64,000 nucleotides of DNA, taken from Ligula intestinalis. Taxonomy: Eukaryota; Platyhelminthes; Cestoda; Diphyllobothriidea; Diphyllobothriidae. The stretch is taken from positions 8,703,866 through 8,767,865 of the forward strand of contig JAYGXS010000010.1 in assembly GCA_036362985.1 (NCBI GenBank), read 5' to 3'. Below the pieces are notes generated by a model. It searched no databases and was not told where the DNA came from. It was given only the letters and a program-made list of their open reading frames with translations. Numbering within the stretch: the first letter of the stretch is position 1; each line of letters starts with the position of its first letter. A program made the translations under genes and the position numbers. Below are positions 17,221-28,329 of the stretch, one piece after another.

Positions 17221-18634
17221 ACCTCTCGTTCATTCCTTTTTTCCGATTTCACAGTTTTCGATTAAACTTATTAGTTCTCCCTTAATAAATTATACATTAT
17301 AAATTCAAAAATACTTCCCTTTTGAGATGTATTGTTCCTCTGACGTTATATCTATTTTGCGTCCGTGGGGTAAACACTCTGCGCGCTGCAAGGGTTTTGT
17401 ACGACTTTGATGGTGTTGCTTGCAGCACGCGCGGGACTGTTCGTGACATTTTTCGGCTTTTAAAAGTTTCTAATGGCAAGGTGTTTTAAAACCATGAACT
17501 GCCTATTCACAGGACATCGTGTCTGTTCATGCGTCAGTTTTCGTTGTAAAGTATACAACATGACCCTCTCTGCATCAAAATTGTATGAACCCTATACGAC
17601 GCCTTTTTAACTGCATACAGATTTGAGTGCTTTCCTCTACACGGGAAATATACGATTTGTTATTTAAAATTGCTGCATATAAATGCAACCGCAGTTGGAG
17701 TTCAAAATTATTCCGGAATCAAACAAGTTTTTCATGTCAAGGGTAACCTTTTTTTAAGCCTAAACATCAGAAGGCGCAGTTGTCGACCAAATAAGTAAAA
17801 GAAAGAATATGTATATGCAAGTTTTTCCAACTTTATATTTGAATTTGTAGGGCTATCAAAAATGAACAATAGGCATACAATTAAATGGGTTTCTAAGGGT
17901 TCCGGTTTTGAAGGTGGCTGACAAGAATCTTGTTCAAAAGTCCATACCCTTACCTGAAAAACTATCTACTCCATGATACCGAATGTTACAGTCTAACTCA
18001 ACTAATATTTTCAAATAGAAAACACATTTTAGAATTTCGGTTAACATTTGATGGGGTAGAGTAATGTCTTAAAATTGACATTTTTAGGACAGTTGGAAAA
18101 CCGGTTGTCTCCAAGTGCTTGTATTTAAGAAAACTTACCTTTCGGGAATGCGAGTATGGAAGACCAACCTTTTGGGAAACCTGTGCGGAAATGTCCGGTC
18201 GTTCAGAATCTGCCAACCGGCTCGCAGTCTAAACACCCATCCGGGAATGCGGTTGAGGCAGGCCTCTAGTAAAATCACAAAAAATACATCATGCGCGTTG
18301 GACTGTATGAATTTATAAATGCTTTTCGTTTTCGCCGAAGCACCCTAGGGATTTGAAAATCCACACAGGCAAAAAATTTTCATACTGGATAGGAGTAGAG
18401 CCGTCGGCCTCACTTTCGGTTTGTTGTCGGACGTTCAGCTACCTGCGTACAAATTTACTTTACTGACAAAACATGTACAACGTCAATTATACATATGCAA
18501 TTTCAAACCGTGGTCGAGTAGGTTTGTTCAGGACTTTATATAAGTTTGCGCATTGATATGCTTGGAAATTAAACAAGACATGATAAAATTCGAATTCACA
18601 GACTGGTCCTTCTCAATAATTCCTACTCCCAGCA
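17221..18634. other. AT-rich stretch, nothing recognised
   Basis: Only short motif-free frames. Confidence 0.5.
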
Positions 18635-19150
18635 TGTTAACCTACTATAACGGTGGCTATAAGGTTTTATGGGTAGGGAATTAGGATACGCAGTAGAAAA
18701 TCCTTCAATGCCTGCTAAATGCATTTGTATTTTATTGTATTTAGTAGTGTTGTTGATTCATATTTGTAGATTTTCCTAACCTGTATTACCGTTAAAATAT
18801 TGTGAAAAAATCGGTTTTAAATCGCAGCTTTCTTGAAATTCCCGAAAAAAAAAATGGCGGTTATGGGGTTGTCTTCTTTAACTTACCTGAGGTCAAACTT
18901 GCCACTCTTGAGTTAGATAAGTATAGTCCGCGGCGCGAAGCGCCGTACACACCTTCAGTTTGCATGCGGAACAAGTTACTTTTAGTGGCCGCAGGAAGCA
19001 ATTTCGACTAAATATTTTCACTTAATACTTCGTTCTAAAAATGTCCTCCACTGCCTATTCTATTTGCCCACCACCCAAAATCCTGTAACCATAGTTTTTA
19101 TAGCACTAGGGGTATAGGAGGGGTACTGCATAAGCTATTTTGCCCCAAAT
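18635..19150. mobile_element. Foldback element III, copy 1
   Basis: The left arm (AACGGTGGCTATAAGG, TATGGGTAGGG, CGCAGTAGA) and the right arm read in reverse (AACTATGGTTACAGGA, TTGGGTGGTGGG, GGCAGTGGA) are related. The interior contains GCGCGAAGCGCC and a CATGC block shared with 56960-57510. Divergence between arms is substantial. Confidence 0.45.
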
Positions 19151-19974
19151 AATTGAGTGGTTGAATAATGTTGGCTAAATATTGTCAGTTTTTGAATATC
19201 ACGCAGCTATATCGCAGCGACCGTTTAGATTCAGCTCATATATTCATAGAAATTAACGGATAGGGCCTGAAAAGATCTATCCGTAAGGTTTAACTACAAT
19301 TTTATATAGAATTTTCCTCGGAAAGTTAAAATAGCGCAAGCACTAGCTTTTTCGCTGTAACTGATGAATTTTAGCTCAGATGTTAATGCCAACTTTCGGA
19401 CCGAGGCTAAGATGGTTTTGATTATAAGATTTGCTCGAAGTTTTCACAGTTACTTTCCTGATTATTTAACAAGCGGTCCAGCTATGTGTAGTACCAACTT
19501 ATCACCTTATACATTTCGATGTTAACTTTTTTCTGAATTGCAAAACTAGGTCAGAATAGCACAAACTAGGAGGTGAACACCAACCGCAACTTTGGGTCTC
19601 GGGTCCGTTTCACACCGAATCTTTGAATAGCTCAATATCGGTAAAATGATGTTTTAAGTCTGGTTCTAGTGGGCCAAAATCTGCATCATTTCAACGGCTT
19701 TGGTAAGTTTTTTTGCTAAGCTTATCATCAGGCCTGTCATTTTCAGTCAGACAGATATAAACGATGCTCAGTTTGCTACTATTCATAGCCGTTTCCCGTG
19801 TACATCTGACAATGGCGTTCCATTTGGCTCAACAACTTTTGGGAGAGCGGAAATGTTTGGGCTATTGGGTCGTCAAGCCGGAACTGTTTACTTAAGTATA
19901 AGGTTCACTTAAACATCTTACTTTACGTTAGTATCGTATCTGAACTTTTTTGTCGTTTTTAGGAAGCTGCTAAA
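19151..19974. other. Nothing recognised
   Basis: Moderately AT-rich sequence with one short frame (19700-19912) that has no motif. Confidence 0.5.
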
Positions 19975-20070
19975 CATATCCCGTCTTGCCAATAGAGGAG
20001 AATATACGAGTTCCAGGAAGCTGTTTAAAAGAAGAGGATGCGATCACTCGAACAAAATCAAATTTAACTT
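19975..20070 (-). repeat. PLE 3' terminal fragment, subfamily B
   Basis: On the minus strand it contains GTTCGAGTGATCGCATC, then CTTCCTGGAACTCGTATATT and CTCCTCTATTGGC, the end shared with 27470-27605 and 29940-30060. Confidence 0.55.
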
Positions 20071-20449
20071 GTTTCAAAGAATTGTTTTTTATCATTATTT
20101 GTCCAAGATAGAAAGCCATAAAATCCTTGACTTACGAAATAGGGGTTATTACATGGAAATACGGCATTGCAGACGGTTCCGAACAGAAGTGGTGTGGAAT
20201 ATTCAATAATGACCTCATAAGGGAACCTCGTGGATGGGCAGAATAGAAAGTGGAATGGAACGAACGATAAGTCCCTTTTAAGTCACATCCGCTAAAAGTG
20301 CATGGGAATCAGCGTTGATGGTAGCAAGCAAACGATGCTTACTCACCCAGCTGTGATCGGTTGAGTACAAAAAGTTAACAAAACAGAAAAAAGCAAAAAC
20401 AACAACGGTTGGGGGCTTGCGTGACGTTATTATCTCGTCATACAAATTA

Positions 20450-20910
20450 TTCATTTTTTTCAGTCGAATATGAATATCCCGTATGATCCAATATGATGGC
20501 CGTAAAGAGTTTGCAGAATATTTGGATTACGAAAAGCCACACAAGCGCAGCCAAAAACACGATATTCATAAGAAGAAGTTAATCACGAGTGCTTGCTGGT
20601 TTTATGCAGATGTAGTCCACGATTATTTTACGAAACCTGGCTCATCGATCAAGGCGGAAGTAAACTGCAAACAACTGGACCAAATGATTCAAAAGCTTGA
20701 AGGAAATCAGTCCCGCTTGGTCACCCGATCGACCCCTATTCTATTGCACGACAACGCTAGACTACACACCACACAACTGACAATGACACTTGGAGTTGGG
20801 TGTTTTCCATCATCCAACATACTTTCCAGGCTTTGTACCCACTGATAACTATTTCTCTTTCCGGATTCTAGCCAAATTATTTCACAGAAAAACAAGTTGA
20901 TTCCAACAAT
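20450..20910 (+). pseudogene. Decayed mariner transposase (C-terminal half)
   Basis: The frame from 20483 reads HKKKLITSACWFYADVVHDY, then TKPGSSIKAEVNCKQLDQM, QKLEGNQSRLV and PILLHDNARLHTTQLT. After a frameshift near 20800 it continues PTDNYFSFRILAKLF. These correspond in order to the classical mariner blocks KKV-WW-G-IHY-F, NPGETITAxxYCQQLDxM, ILLHDNARPH (second catalytic Asp) and SPTDYHFF (third Asp). The N-terminal HTH region is absent, so it is inactive. Confidence 0.8.
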
Positions 20911-20920
20911 ACTGTAAAAA

Positions 20921-21205
20921 AGGTCTTTATTAGGAGCTTTGGCAGATTTGCTTAATTTGCGTTGACCCAATTGTGAAAAACTTGAGGCATTCGGCGGGAT
21001 TTGAACCCGCGTAATAGAGAAGGCCTGTTCCTCAAGCCAACGCTCTAACCACTCAGCTACAAACGCCTCATCTCGCGCCATGGGTCAATATTGCCCGCCC
21101 AACTTTACCGTTCTTATGGAATCCACCAATAAAGAACAGCAAACTGAGTGTCCAAGCAGGATTCCCTAAACAATCATCTAGAATCCACCAGAATGACTAT
21201 TAGGC
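20921..21205 (-). mobile_element. tRNA-derived SINE, family A, copy 1
   Basis: On the minus strand a 5' segment (TTCTGGTGGATTCTAGATGA, GGGAATCCTGCTTGG) precedes a tRNA-like unit. That unit has GGCGTTTGTAGCTGAGTGG (A-box) and GCGGGTTCAAATCCCGCC (B-box and T-arm), then the tail TTTTTCACAATTGGGTCAA, AAATTAAGCAAATCTGCCAA. The anticodon region is longer than in a real tRNA. Confidence 0.75.
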
Positions 21206-21225
21206 TAACTTATTTTTTAGGAAGT

Positions 21226-21345
21226 TTGACAGATTTGCTTGATTTGAGTTGACCTAATTGTGAGAAAACTCGAGGCCTTCTCTAATACGCGAGTTCAAAT
21301 ACCACCGAACGTCCCGAGTTTTTTCACAATAAGATCAACTCAAAA
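21226..21345. mobile_element. Rearranged SINE-A fragment with inverted tails
   Basis: A minus-strand tail (GACAGATTTGCTTGATTTG, AGTTGACCTAATTGTGAG) is joined to a plus-strand B-box and tail (ACGCGAGTTCAAATACC, TTTTTTCACAATAAGATCAA). The result is a partial palindrome centred near 21285. Confidence 0.55.
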
Positions 21346-21499
21346 TAGGTCCCTAAACATTTCATTGACTCCATTACCAGGCCTTTACACCATCGGAATT
21401 AAAAAAAAACTACTGCTGAAATGACAAAAGGTAATTGGCAATATCGGTACACCATTTAATGTACAAAACTATTCGTTGTATTAATTAGTCGTTAAAAAC

Positions 21500-21625
21500 A
21501 TTTGTTCAATGAAGTATATGCCATTGCTGGAACAACTTTTTTCTTCTCTAGACGTTTCAGATTCTAGCTTGAGCCAATCTTCAGAGACAGCATCAGATAT
21601 GGGATAATTCGTACACATGGAGTCA
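21500..21625 (-). repeat. PLE 3' end, subfamily B, with degenerate hammerhead-like module
   Basis: On the minus strand it has ATCTGATGCTGTC, a long spacer, GAATCTGAAACGTC, and then TTGTTCCAGCAATGG. Box 1 and the GAAACGTC box are recognisable, but stem II is enlarged. Confidence 0.4.
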
Positions 21626-21839
21626 TCGCCTTTGCAAAATGCAGTCACTATACCATTTAATATCTCTGAAAATTAACCACTCGCCTGTTTGAGGTTTCAG
21701 TGGCTTACCGGCATTGGCATTGGAAACTATTTTCAGCTGCGCACTCTCGGAGCAAGTTAAGTTAAAGTACGGAATCAGGGGTTGCGGAGGTCACTGCACT
21801 GACTGGGAACCCGTACACTATGACTTAAGCAGACTAATA

Positions 21840-21975
21840 CTGATACCCCAATCTGTGCATGTCCTACCCTTTTCTATGATTACCTATGGGTAAAGATTCT
21901 CTACAGAATCCGAAACGTCAGTCACATAAAATTATTGTTCAAGCGATCGCGTCTTCTACTTCTAGGCTAGTAGTG
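21840..21975 (+). repeat. PLE 3' end, subfamily B
   Basis: ATCTGTGCATGTCC and CTATGATTACCTATGG are followed by GATTCTCTACAGAATC, a perfect six-base hairpin with a CTAC loop at the stem II position. CGAAACGTCAG and a TTCAAGCGATCGCGTCTTCT tail follow. Box 1 is not intact. Confidence 0.45.
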
Positions 21976-22084
21976 TTCTGGTCCTAGGGATTGCGTCTAC
22001 TGCTTCTCAAATATTTCCCGGGACGAGCTGTTTTTCCTTGCATCGAAAAAATACTTAATCCAAGGTTTCTATAACTCAGAAGAG

Positions 22085-22270
22085 GCAATAACTGGAACAA
22101 CAGTTTTATTTTCCTAACGCTTCGGTCTCTGTCAAGAATCCTTAATCATAGGTTATGGCAGGATAGTCTGAGACATGCGCAGATAGGAGTGATACATTCA
22201 CGGATTGCGCGGTATTTATAGTTCGCAGGCGGGCAATGAAATAGGTTACCGAATTGAAATGGCGCACATT
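22085..22270 (-). repeat. PLE 3' end, subfamily B (minus)
   Basis: On the minus strand it shows ATCTGCGCATGTCTCAGACT, CCTATGATTAAGGATTC, then AGCGTTAGGAAAATAAAAC and TTGTTCCAGTTATTGCC. The first two blocks match the copy at 29890-29960. Confidence 0.5.
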
Positions 22271-22989
22271 TTCTAATACCGTTCGTTCTGCCGTTCTTTT
22301 TTGGCAAAAACCAACGGTGGGACTTTATCACCGCACCACAACTACTTCTACCGATTGTCAAGCAGCTCTCATTTTCTAGTCGCTCATCACTCTGATAAGT
22401 ATATTCTGTCCCCCGAAAATCCCTTCTCTGCACGTCTTGCAGGATACAGTTCTGACACAATACCCTCCCTCCTAAAACCTGCAGAGGTTGCAGAGCTGGA
22501 TAGGAGATTTATTAGCAGCGCCTTAGGAAAATTCCGTCCCATTTAGTCGAGTATTTTGTCCGCTGATATATCAGCTGAGTGTCACTTTGAGTACTTCTCC
22601 ATCTGCCTCGAAAACCGAACATTGACCTCCCGCCTAAATCTGCAAGCACGCACATGAGCTGTTTATGAATGCCAAAGGCGAGGCAAATTTTATCGTGAAA
22701 ATTATGCAAAATATCATTGGCTATGTTGCGGTGTTGGGCATGGCGTTAAAGATCAGAATTGTGAGTCTGTTGGGGGTGCTATAGCGTTTGCGTGTGCATC
22801 ATTGTTAAGTTTAGCCGGTCCATATATTCAGTGTCCCCCGACGCCAAGTATTCGTAACCTTTGCTTCGTCTTATCTGATGGCCACGGGGATGGCAGTCGC
22901 CATCAGCTCAGCATTTTATACCCTTTGTAAGTCCTTCTTCAATTGAACGGGCCTTTCTAAGGCCTGAGTGAAACGCCTGCTAAAAAAAT
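22271..22989. other. Unassigned, possibly PLE-B 3' untranslated sequence
   Basis: It lies upstream, in minus sense, of the subfamily B end. I see no coding motif on either strand. Confidence 0.3.
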
Positions 22990-23050
22990 CTTTTTTTCAC
23001 GACGTTTCGAATGGTTTTAAGTGAAGTGCTTCAGGCACTGACATTTTTGA
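22990..23050 (-). repeat. Degenerate PLE terminal module
   Basis: On the minus strand, TCAGTGCCTGAAGCACTTCA precedes CCATTCGAAACGTCGTG. The CGAAACGTC box is intact, while box 1 is replaced by CTGAAGC. Confidence 0.35.
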
Positions 23051-23374
23051 TTGATAAGCTGGAGGTGACAAAATGACTGAAACATACGTAAGCACGTACA
23101 AGAAAAGTTAAGGCGAGGCTACGTGCAAACACTGACCATATTTTCGAGTAAATGATTGATTCCTGTTACATTGGTGCTTAATTAATAATATGCCTAGTAT
23201 TCTGTCTAGCCAACAGCCGAGGGATAGTAGCTATGGGAATACATAACTGTTGTGCCTATGTAAAATAGGAGAGGACAAGTTAGGAAACGAATCATTTCGT
23301 ACATACTTTGTTAAGTCGATGTTTATGCAAAAATAGTTCAAGTGAAGTAAATAAAGATGTCGACCTCTGTCGCA

Positions 23375-23995
23375 AAGATTTTATTGGCCTAAAGACTAAT
23401 GTATTCAGGGAAGTGACAAACACGATGCAGGTACTGAATAACAACAGCAACCACCAAATCAGCCACAAAAGCAGTTGCGTAAGGACGCTCTATCGGCGTG
23501 TTGAGACGCACTGCAGCGAACCAGAAGATAAAGATGCTGAGGTAGAAAACCTTCGACGGATCTTCAGAGAAAATGGCTCCCCACGCAACATCAGCAACCG
23601 GTGCTTGTGCAACCGAGATGGCCAATGGACCCCAAAATTTGGTGGTCGATCCCGTACGTCAAAAATGTCGCGGAGGCTGTCAGCCGCCTTCTCGCACCAC
23701 GTGCAGTTGGAGTCGCACACAGGCCGGAGGCAACCATAAGGCGTCAGATAATGAAACCAACAGACCTACTGTCACGGCAAGAAACATGTGGAGTCGTCTA
23801 CAGGATCTGGTGTAGTTGAGGGCAAAGCATCTATGTCGGAGAAACTGACAGTCCTCTCAGTAGGTGAATTACCGAACACGCGGTGGCAGTGCGGCGAAAT
23901 TCTGCCAATTCTCAGGCTGCGGCTCATTCGACGAGACTCAGTCAAACATTCAAATTTAATGAGGCTGAAATTTTCGCAAGATTTGAAAATCAGGT
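23375..23995 (+). pseudogene. PLE relic: RT thumb region plus GIY-YIG domain
   Basis: The first frame reads NVFREVTNTMQVLN, NHQISHKSSCVRTLYRRVET, HCSEPEDK and FRENGSPRNISNRCL, collinear with residues 483-551 of the intact PLE. Near 23600 it shifts to a frame with IWWSIPYVKNVAEAVSRLL, VGVAHRPEATIRRQIM and ETCGVVYRIWC. A stop at the GIY-YIG linker is followed by IYVGETDSPLS, another stop and ITEHAVAVRR. At least one frameshift and two stops make it inactive. RT catalytic motifs are not present. Confidence 0.8.
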
Positions 23996-24385
23996 GAGCT
24001 GAGAACTACTTGAGTTATGGTTCACGGGCCCCAAATCCATCAACTAGTTTAACGATTTGCCCAATCCATATTCGGGGCTGAGACTAAAGTTAGCCAAAGC
24101 AAACCACCGTTCAGGGAACAGACATGCCACCACATCATCTTATGCTAACACTGCAACGCCAGATGGTTATTGCTGACTCAACGAATCAGTGCACTTTTAC
24201 GGCATTTATCGATTTGTATTGTACGTTTAAATTTTACGGCAAAACCTTGTGCACATACAAACTGCTACTGCTACTGTTCTGTGAGTATGTCTCTGATGAT
24301 GAATACGCGACGGATTTCGAAACGTCAGTCGAATAAACATAGTGTCTCAGCGATCGAGTGTTCTTCTACTTCTCAAAGGCAGGGG
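23996..24385 (+). mobile_element. 3' end of the PLE relic (subfamily A untranslated region and tail)
   Basis: GAACTACTTGAG, ATGGTTCACGGGCCC and TTGCCCAATCCATATTC match the palindrome arms at 10185-10365. CTGCTACTGCTACTG then leads into the hammerhead-like module and a CAGCGATCGAG tail. This copy links the coding relic with the subfamily A 3' end. Confidence 0.7.
24288..24331 (+). ncRNA. Hammerhead-like ribozyme module, best-preserved copy
   Basis: CTGATGA is intact at 24293-24299. Stem II is AATAC and GGATT around GCGAC, four pairs with one mismatch. GAAAC and GTC are adjacent at 24319-24326, and TGTCT and AGTCG give four of five stem I pairs. ACGU between box 2 and the cleavage base is self-complementary and has no loop, so stem III can form only between two molecules or two tandem units. 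AATAAA follows at 24332. Confidence 0.55.
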
Positions 24386-24499
24386 CACTGGAATGGCCAT
24401 TTCCGGTTTACCAACCAGCTTCAGGCAGCCATACGCAACCGTTGTTTGTGCCTTACCCTGAGGGACGAATTCCGAATTTATCGGTTAGGAGTCAAATGC

Positions 24500-24900
24500 T
24501 CTACATATTGAACCACAGGTCCGTTTTCTGGTCAGTTTCGATTATGAATACAAACAATGTAGGATGGGTGCTTGCACTGGTTACTGCCTGCCCGACGCCC
24601 GGCCTTTCTGTCGTGACCTCAAGGTCGTGGCGGCCGCCAGACTTACCGACGCGCAATACATGGACCGCCCACGTCGATGTCTACCCACACACTGTCCAAC
24701 CAATCACAAGCCGAATTCCCCAAACCTCTGGGCAGTGGCTGCAGCTTGGCGACCCTTGGACCCGGCTGGCCTTCTGACTGGTCATATACTCTCCAAGTCG
24801 AATCTCGGTCCAGCTATGCTTCGATCCTCCGTGTCCATTATGTACTGTTCCTTCTACTTTGGCCTTCCCTAGACTAATCTTCTCTACTAAGTAACCATGG
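24500..24900. other. GC-rich unassigned segment
   Basis: It is clearly GC-richer than its surroundings and has overlapping frames in all three forward phases up to 139 codons. None has a motif I recognise, and several open phases suggest composition and not selection. Confidence 0.35.
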
Positions 24901-26329
24901 TCTGAAGGTCGCAGTTGCCGGTGTCTGCCTCATTTAACCCCCTGCGATACGGACACCGATCTGTTGCAAGACCTATTCCGCAAACAATCGCATAGTGACT
25001 GTTATTCACACGCAGTAGTTAATCTCTGGTTATCATTGAGCCCTACGGGACAACGGAGCGAGCTATTGGTGGTTGCCTATTCACCAGAATTAAGATTCCA
25101 GCTTGGAAAGGCGTTACGTGAACGTTTAGACTAATTACGGGTCAGGAGTTACTGATCAGGCGAGAGAGTGTGAAAATTCAAATTGCTATGTGCTTCCATT
25201 CATTATTGATGTCATGCAAAGACGGATTGCATTAGAAAATATGTCACGAAATTTGTTGGCACTAACTAATCTTGGTGGTGATCAAGCAAAGTGCAACGTT
25301 TTCTTAAGCTGTGACATCTGAAATTTTGGCAAGGTATGTACTGCTCAATTTATGCCCTCTTCCGATATTTGCGTTCGCAGAGTGTGCGGCCGGTTCCTTC
25401 TGTCACAATTTTCTTGATTTTCGGTGAAAATTCATCATTACCGTTTCACATCTGTAACTTTTTGATAAACGTACGCAGCTTTACCCTACAAATACCATCA
25501 AATCCATCTCCTAATGTACCATAGCTAACAATCCCGCGAAATATCGGGTGTGTAAACCCTGATAGTGGATACTTAAGCGGAATAGAAATTCGCATCACTG
25601 CAACTAATAATCACACAACGAAACCGTCAATATGTCTTTGAATTACTCCATCTAGTGAGAGGTAAAGTTTCGGAGCTTTTTCTCAGCTTTCTCTCATAAA
25701 GGCCTGTCTGCTAGCTCACTTTCTCAGTGTGGCGATTAGCGGTTATTTAGGAAAAGGCCTTGGAGGACCTAAACGGTGCGCAGCATCAGCCTTTCCAATA
25801 GAGTCTGCGGAATCTAAAATATGGTTCGGGCTACAAAGGGGAAGTTGCATTCAAAATGATCGTGGCTACGAGCTTAAACACTGCGAATTTAACGAGAATG
25901 GAACTGCACCATGTACTCAGTTGACAAGAGTTTGTTTGATTTTCTGAAGAATAATTATCGGTGCTGTCCATCTGACAGTTTGATTTCAGTAAAACGTAAA
26001 ATTGGGAGCATTCAAGCATGAAAGGAGTTCCGTTTCCGTCAACCATGCACTTACATTTTGATGTCATTTATTTTGGAAAAGAATATACGCTAATATTTGA
26101 AATCGCTCTTAATCTGAACCATTTTGGCTCTTAGAAGTAACCGTAGCTAAAGTGCCGCAGGTTGTCTGAAACAAATTATTATCGAAATCTGCATTACAGC
26201 ATAGACGTTAAATCCTAGTGAGGGAGGTGGCGGCTTATTTCGTTGTGTCATGGAGCTCAATTGCAAACCTTGTCAGCAGCCTTTCACGGCTGGTACGGAG
26301 TCATAGGTGGCTGATGATGACTAGTGGGC
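24901..26329. other. Nothing recognised
   Basis: Moderately AT-rich. Short frames at 25336-25524 and 25729-25947 lack motifs. Confidence 0.5.
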
Positions 26330-26404
26330 CCGAAACAGAAGTAGAAGATACGAGCACTGGAACAAGGTTATTTAAGTGTCGTTTCAGATTCTGTCTTAAA
26401 CCCT
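26330..26404 (-). repeat. PLE 3' end attached to the relic at 26405
   Basis: On the minus strand CAGATGAAGGG, then GAATCTGAAACGAC and TTGTTCCAGTGCTCGTATC directly follow the coding relic. This is a degenerate hammerhead-like module and tail. Confidence 0.4.
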
Positions 26405-26800
26405 TCATCTGAGATGACCGCAGAACAGCGCTGTGTTGATCTCGCGTGTCATCGTATTCGTGGGTCTGGATTTGCATGGAATATAGAAATGAAGATACCC
26501 TAAAAAGATTTTAGCTGTGTCAATGTAGTATTTCCTGTCAAACACGACCATGGTGTTCCCCTTGTCTGTAGGCGCAATAATGAGGTCAGTATCAGTCATG
26601 AGTTCCTTTAGTGCATTACATTTGACCTTAGAGATAACGTTTCCTGGTCTGTGAGTCATGAGTAGGGATGACACTTAGTGCCATCTAAGGTTCTTCGTGC
26701 CGTCCGTCGCTTCCACTTAGCTGATAGTTGACTCTAGTGCAGCCACCATGTTAGCAGATTTAGTATCAGCTGTGTTAAATGAGGCTACTTGCCCTAGCAG
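26405..26800 (-). pseudogene. PLE relic: N-terminal RT region only
   Basis: The minus strand reads LLGQVASFNTADTKSANMVA, then VEATDGTKN, SSLLMTHRPGNVIS, LIIAPTDKGNTMVVFDRKYY and FYIPCKSRPTNTMTREIN. It is collinear with residues about 112-220 of the intact PLE ([35 protein letters not shown]). It contains in-frame stops near 26674 and 26725. The RT core and endonuclease are missing, and the coding part runs straight into the 3' tail, so this is an internal-deletion derivative. Confidence 0.8.
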
Positions 26801-26984
26801 TTGCATTTGTTCCCCCCACAGAAACCGTAGTTATTTTATCTCATGTCCTTGTTCGTTAAAATCTCCTCCGTTATGATACTGATAGTCTGTGCTCACTAAT
26901 CGCGTTAGGGAACAGACGTGTCCCGTGGTGTCTTGGGCATCAATAGCAAGCCCCACCAACAGCCACTGCATGGCTAGTACGCCA

Positions 26985-27085
26985 TCCAAAAGACACATAA
27001 GCCTAGAATGTCCGTTTCTGTCTTATTAGCCCTCATCGGCCAGCCCTGCCTGACCACAGGTGAATCAACACCCGAGGTTTCGATT
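26985..27085 (-). mobile_element. SINE-B fragment
   Basis: On the minus strand it has GGCTGGCCGATGAGGGCTAA, then TAAGACAGAAACGGACATTC and TAGGC, the body of the SINE seen at 3195-3360. Confidence 0.5.
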
Positions 27086-27469
27086 GGTGACCTGGTTTTT
27101 AGATGTTCATGGCTTTAAACACTTATCTGTGTGTTTGCTGTCCTGTCTGTTCCTAGGGGGTTCCTTCATGGTGGTAATGGACTGCTTGGCGAGCGCACTA
27201 CGGAACGCACTCTTCCCGTTATCCTTTGTGACTCTTGCTCCTATTCCGCCAGAAGCTGCTCCATGGCTACTATATGTTTATGACTAGCTGTTGACGACTG
27301 ATGGTAGAAGTAGCCACTCTGGTACCTTACGTTTTTGTCGGTGATATCTTTCTGCCATTTCTAAATGGTTAGCGTATGCCTCAGGTTCAGACCTGCCCAT
27401 TTAATCCTCACAAATCAGCGTGCCAGTTTCCTTTTAAGTAGTAAGTATTGTCTAGATAAACTTATCCAT
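27086..27469. other. Nothing recognised
   Basis: The plus-strand frame 27060-27287 is hydrophobic in places but shows no family motif. Confidence 0.4.
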
Positions 27470-27605
27470 GTATTTTCCAATAGAGGAGAATATCCGAGTT
27501 CCAGGAAGCAGTTCCGAAGAAGAAGAAGCGATCACTGGAACAAGACTTTTATTGTCCTGACGTTTTGGATTCCAAATGTTTTAACAAAAAACAGAGTTAA
27601 CGCTG
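27470..27605 (-). repeat. PLE 3' end, subfamily B
   Basis: On the minus strand it has GGAATCCAAAACGTCAGGAC, AATAAAAGTCTTGTTCCAGT, then GATCGCTTC and CTTCCTGGAACTCGGATATT. The GAAAC box has decayed to CAAAAC. Confidence 0.5.
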
Positions 27606-28329
27606 TTAAATAATACATGTTAGTTTAGTCCTACTCTGCGAAATTTTGCTGCTATGGGTGACTGAAAACACTTTATCTGTAAAGCCAGGCTCTTTGAGTC
27701 TTAAGGTAAATAACGATTATATGGTGTAAGGATTAGTTTTTGCATTCAAGCCTTATAAGAAGTCTTAGCCAGTTTGTTGTTCAAGTCAAGTCAATGCAAG
27801 TTTATTGAGAGAACTATAAACAAACGCTTTTGAGCTGCTTATTGGTACACACTAGTGAGCAAATGCATTGGCACAGCCGAATATTTCAAAGAAGTCGTTT
27901 ACATAATTGTAGGCGACTACTCACTTGTTTCAAGTAGTAAAATCACATTTGGTGATAGCAGTTAACATAAGCCAGCAAGTGTGACTGAGCACAAAGGGCA
28001 GGCAGTGAAAAAAACTCCTAAGGCATGGTTCAGAATTCAAAAATGAAATGTCATTTGTGGATTTTTTAAGAGAAAAACTGTCGTTCGTGGGATGAAGTAT
28101 GTGAAGTATAGGAGGCCCATGACTAAAAATATGTTAACATGAAGGACCATACGAAGAGAATATCTCAAAGTCACAGGAAGGTCCCCAAGAACCAAAGAGG
28201 CGACCATGAAAATCCTTTGCTGTGACAAGAACAGACAAACCTGCCACCGTCGTCAGTAGTCGGTTTTTAGTTCGATATGAGGAAGAAATTGACCAGGCAG
28301 GGCGTATAATGAGAAGTAGCCAGCGCTAA
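27606..28329. other. Nothing recognised
   Basis: AT-rich, without motif-bearing frames. Confidence 0.5.

Noticed and set aside
20985..21070. tRNA-Leu-like gene on the minus strand
   Set aside because: A- and B-boxes and the acceptor region look tRNA-like, but the anticodon arm does not fold as a seven-base loop, and the same unit recurs with a common tail. SINE head instead.
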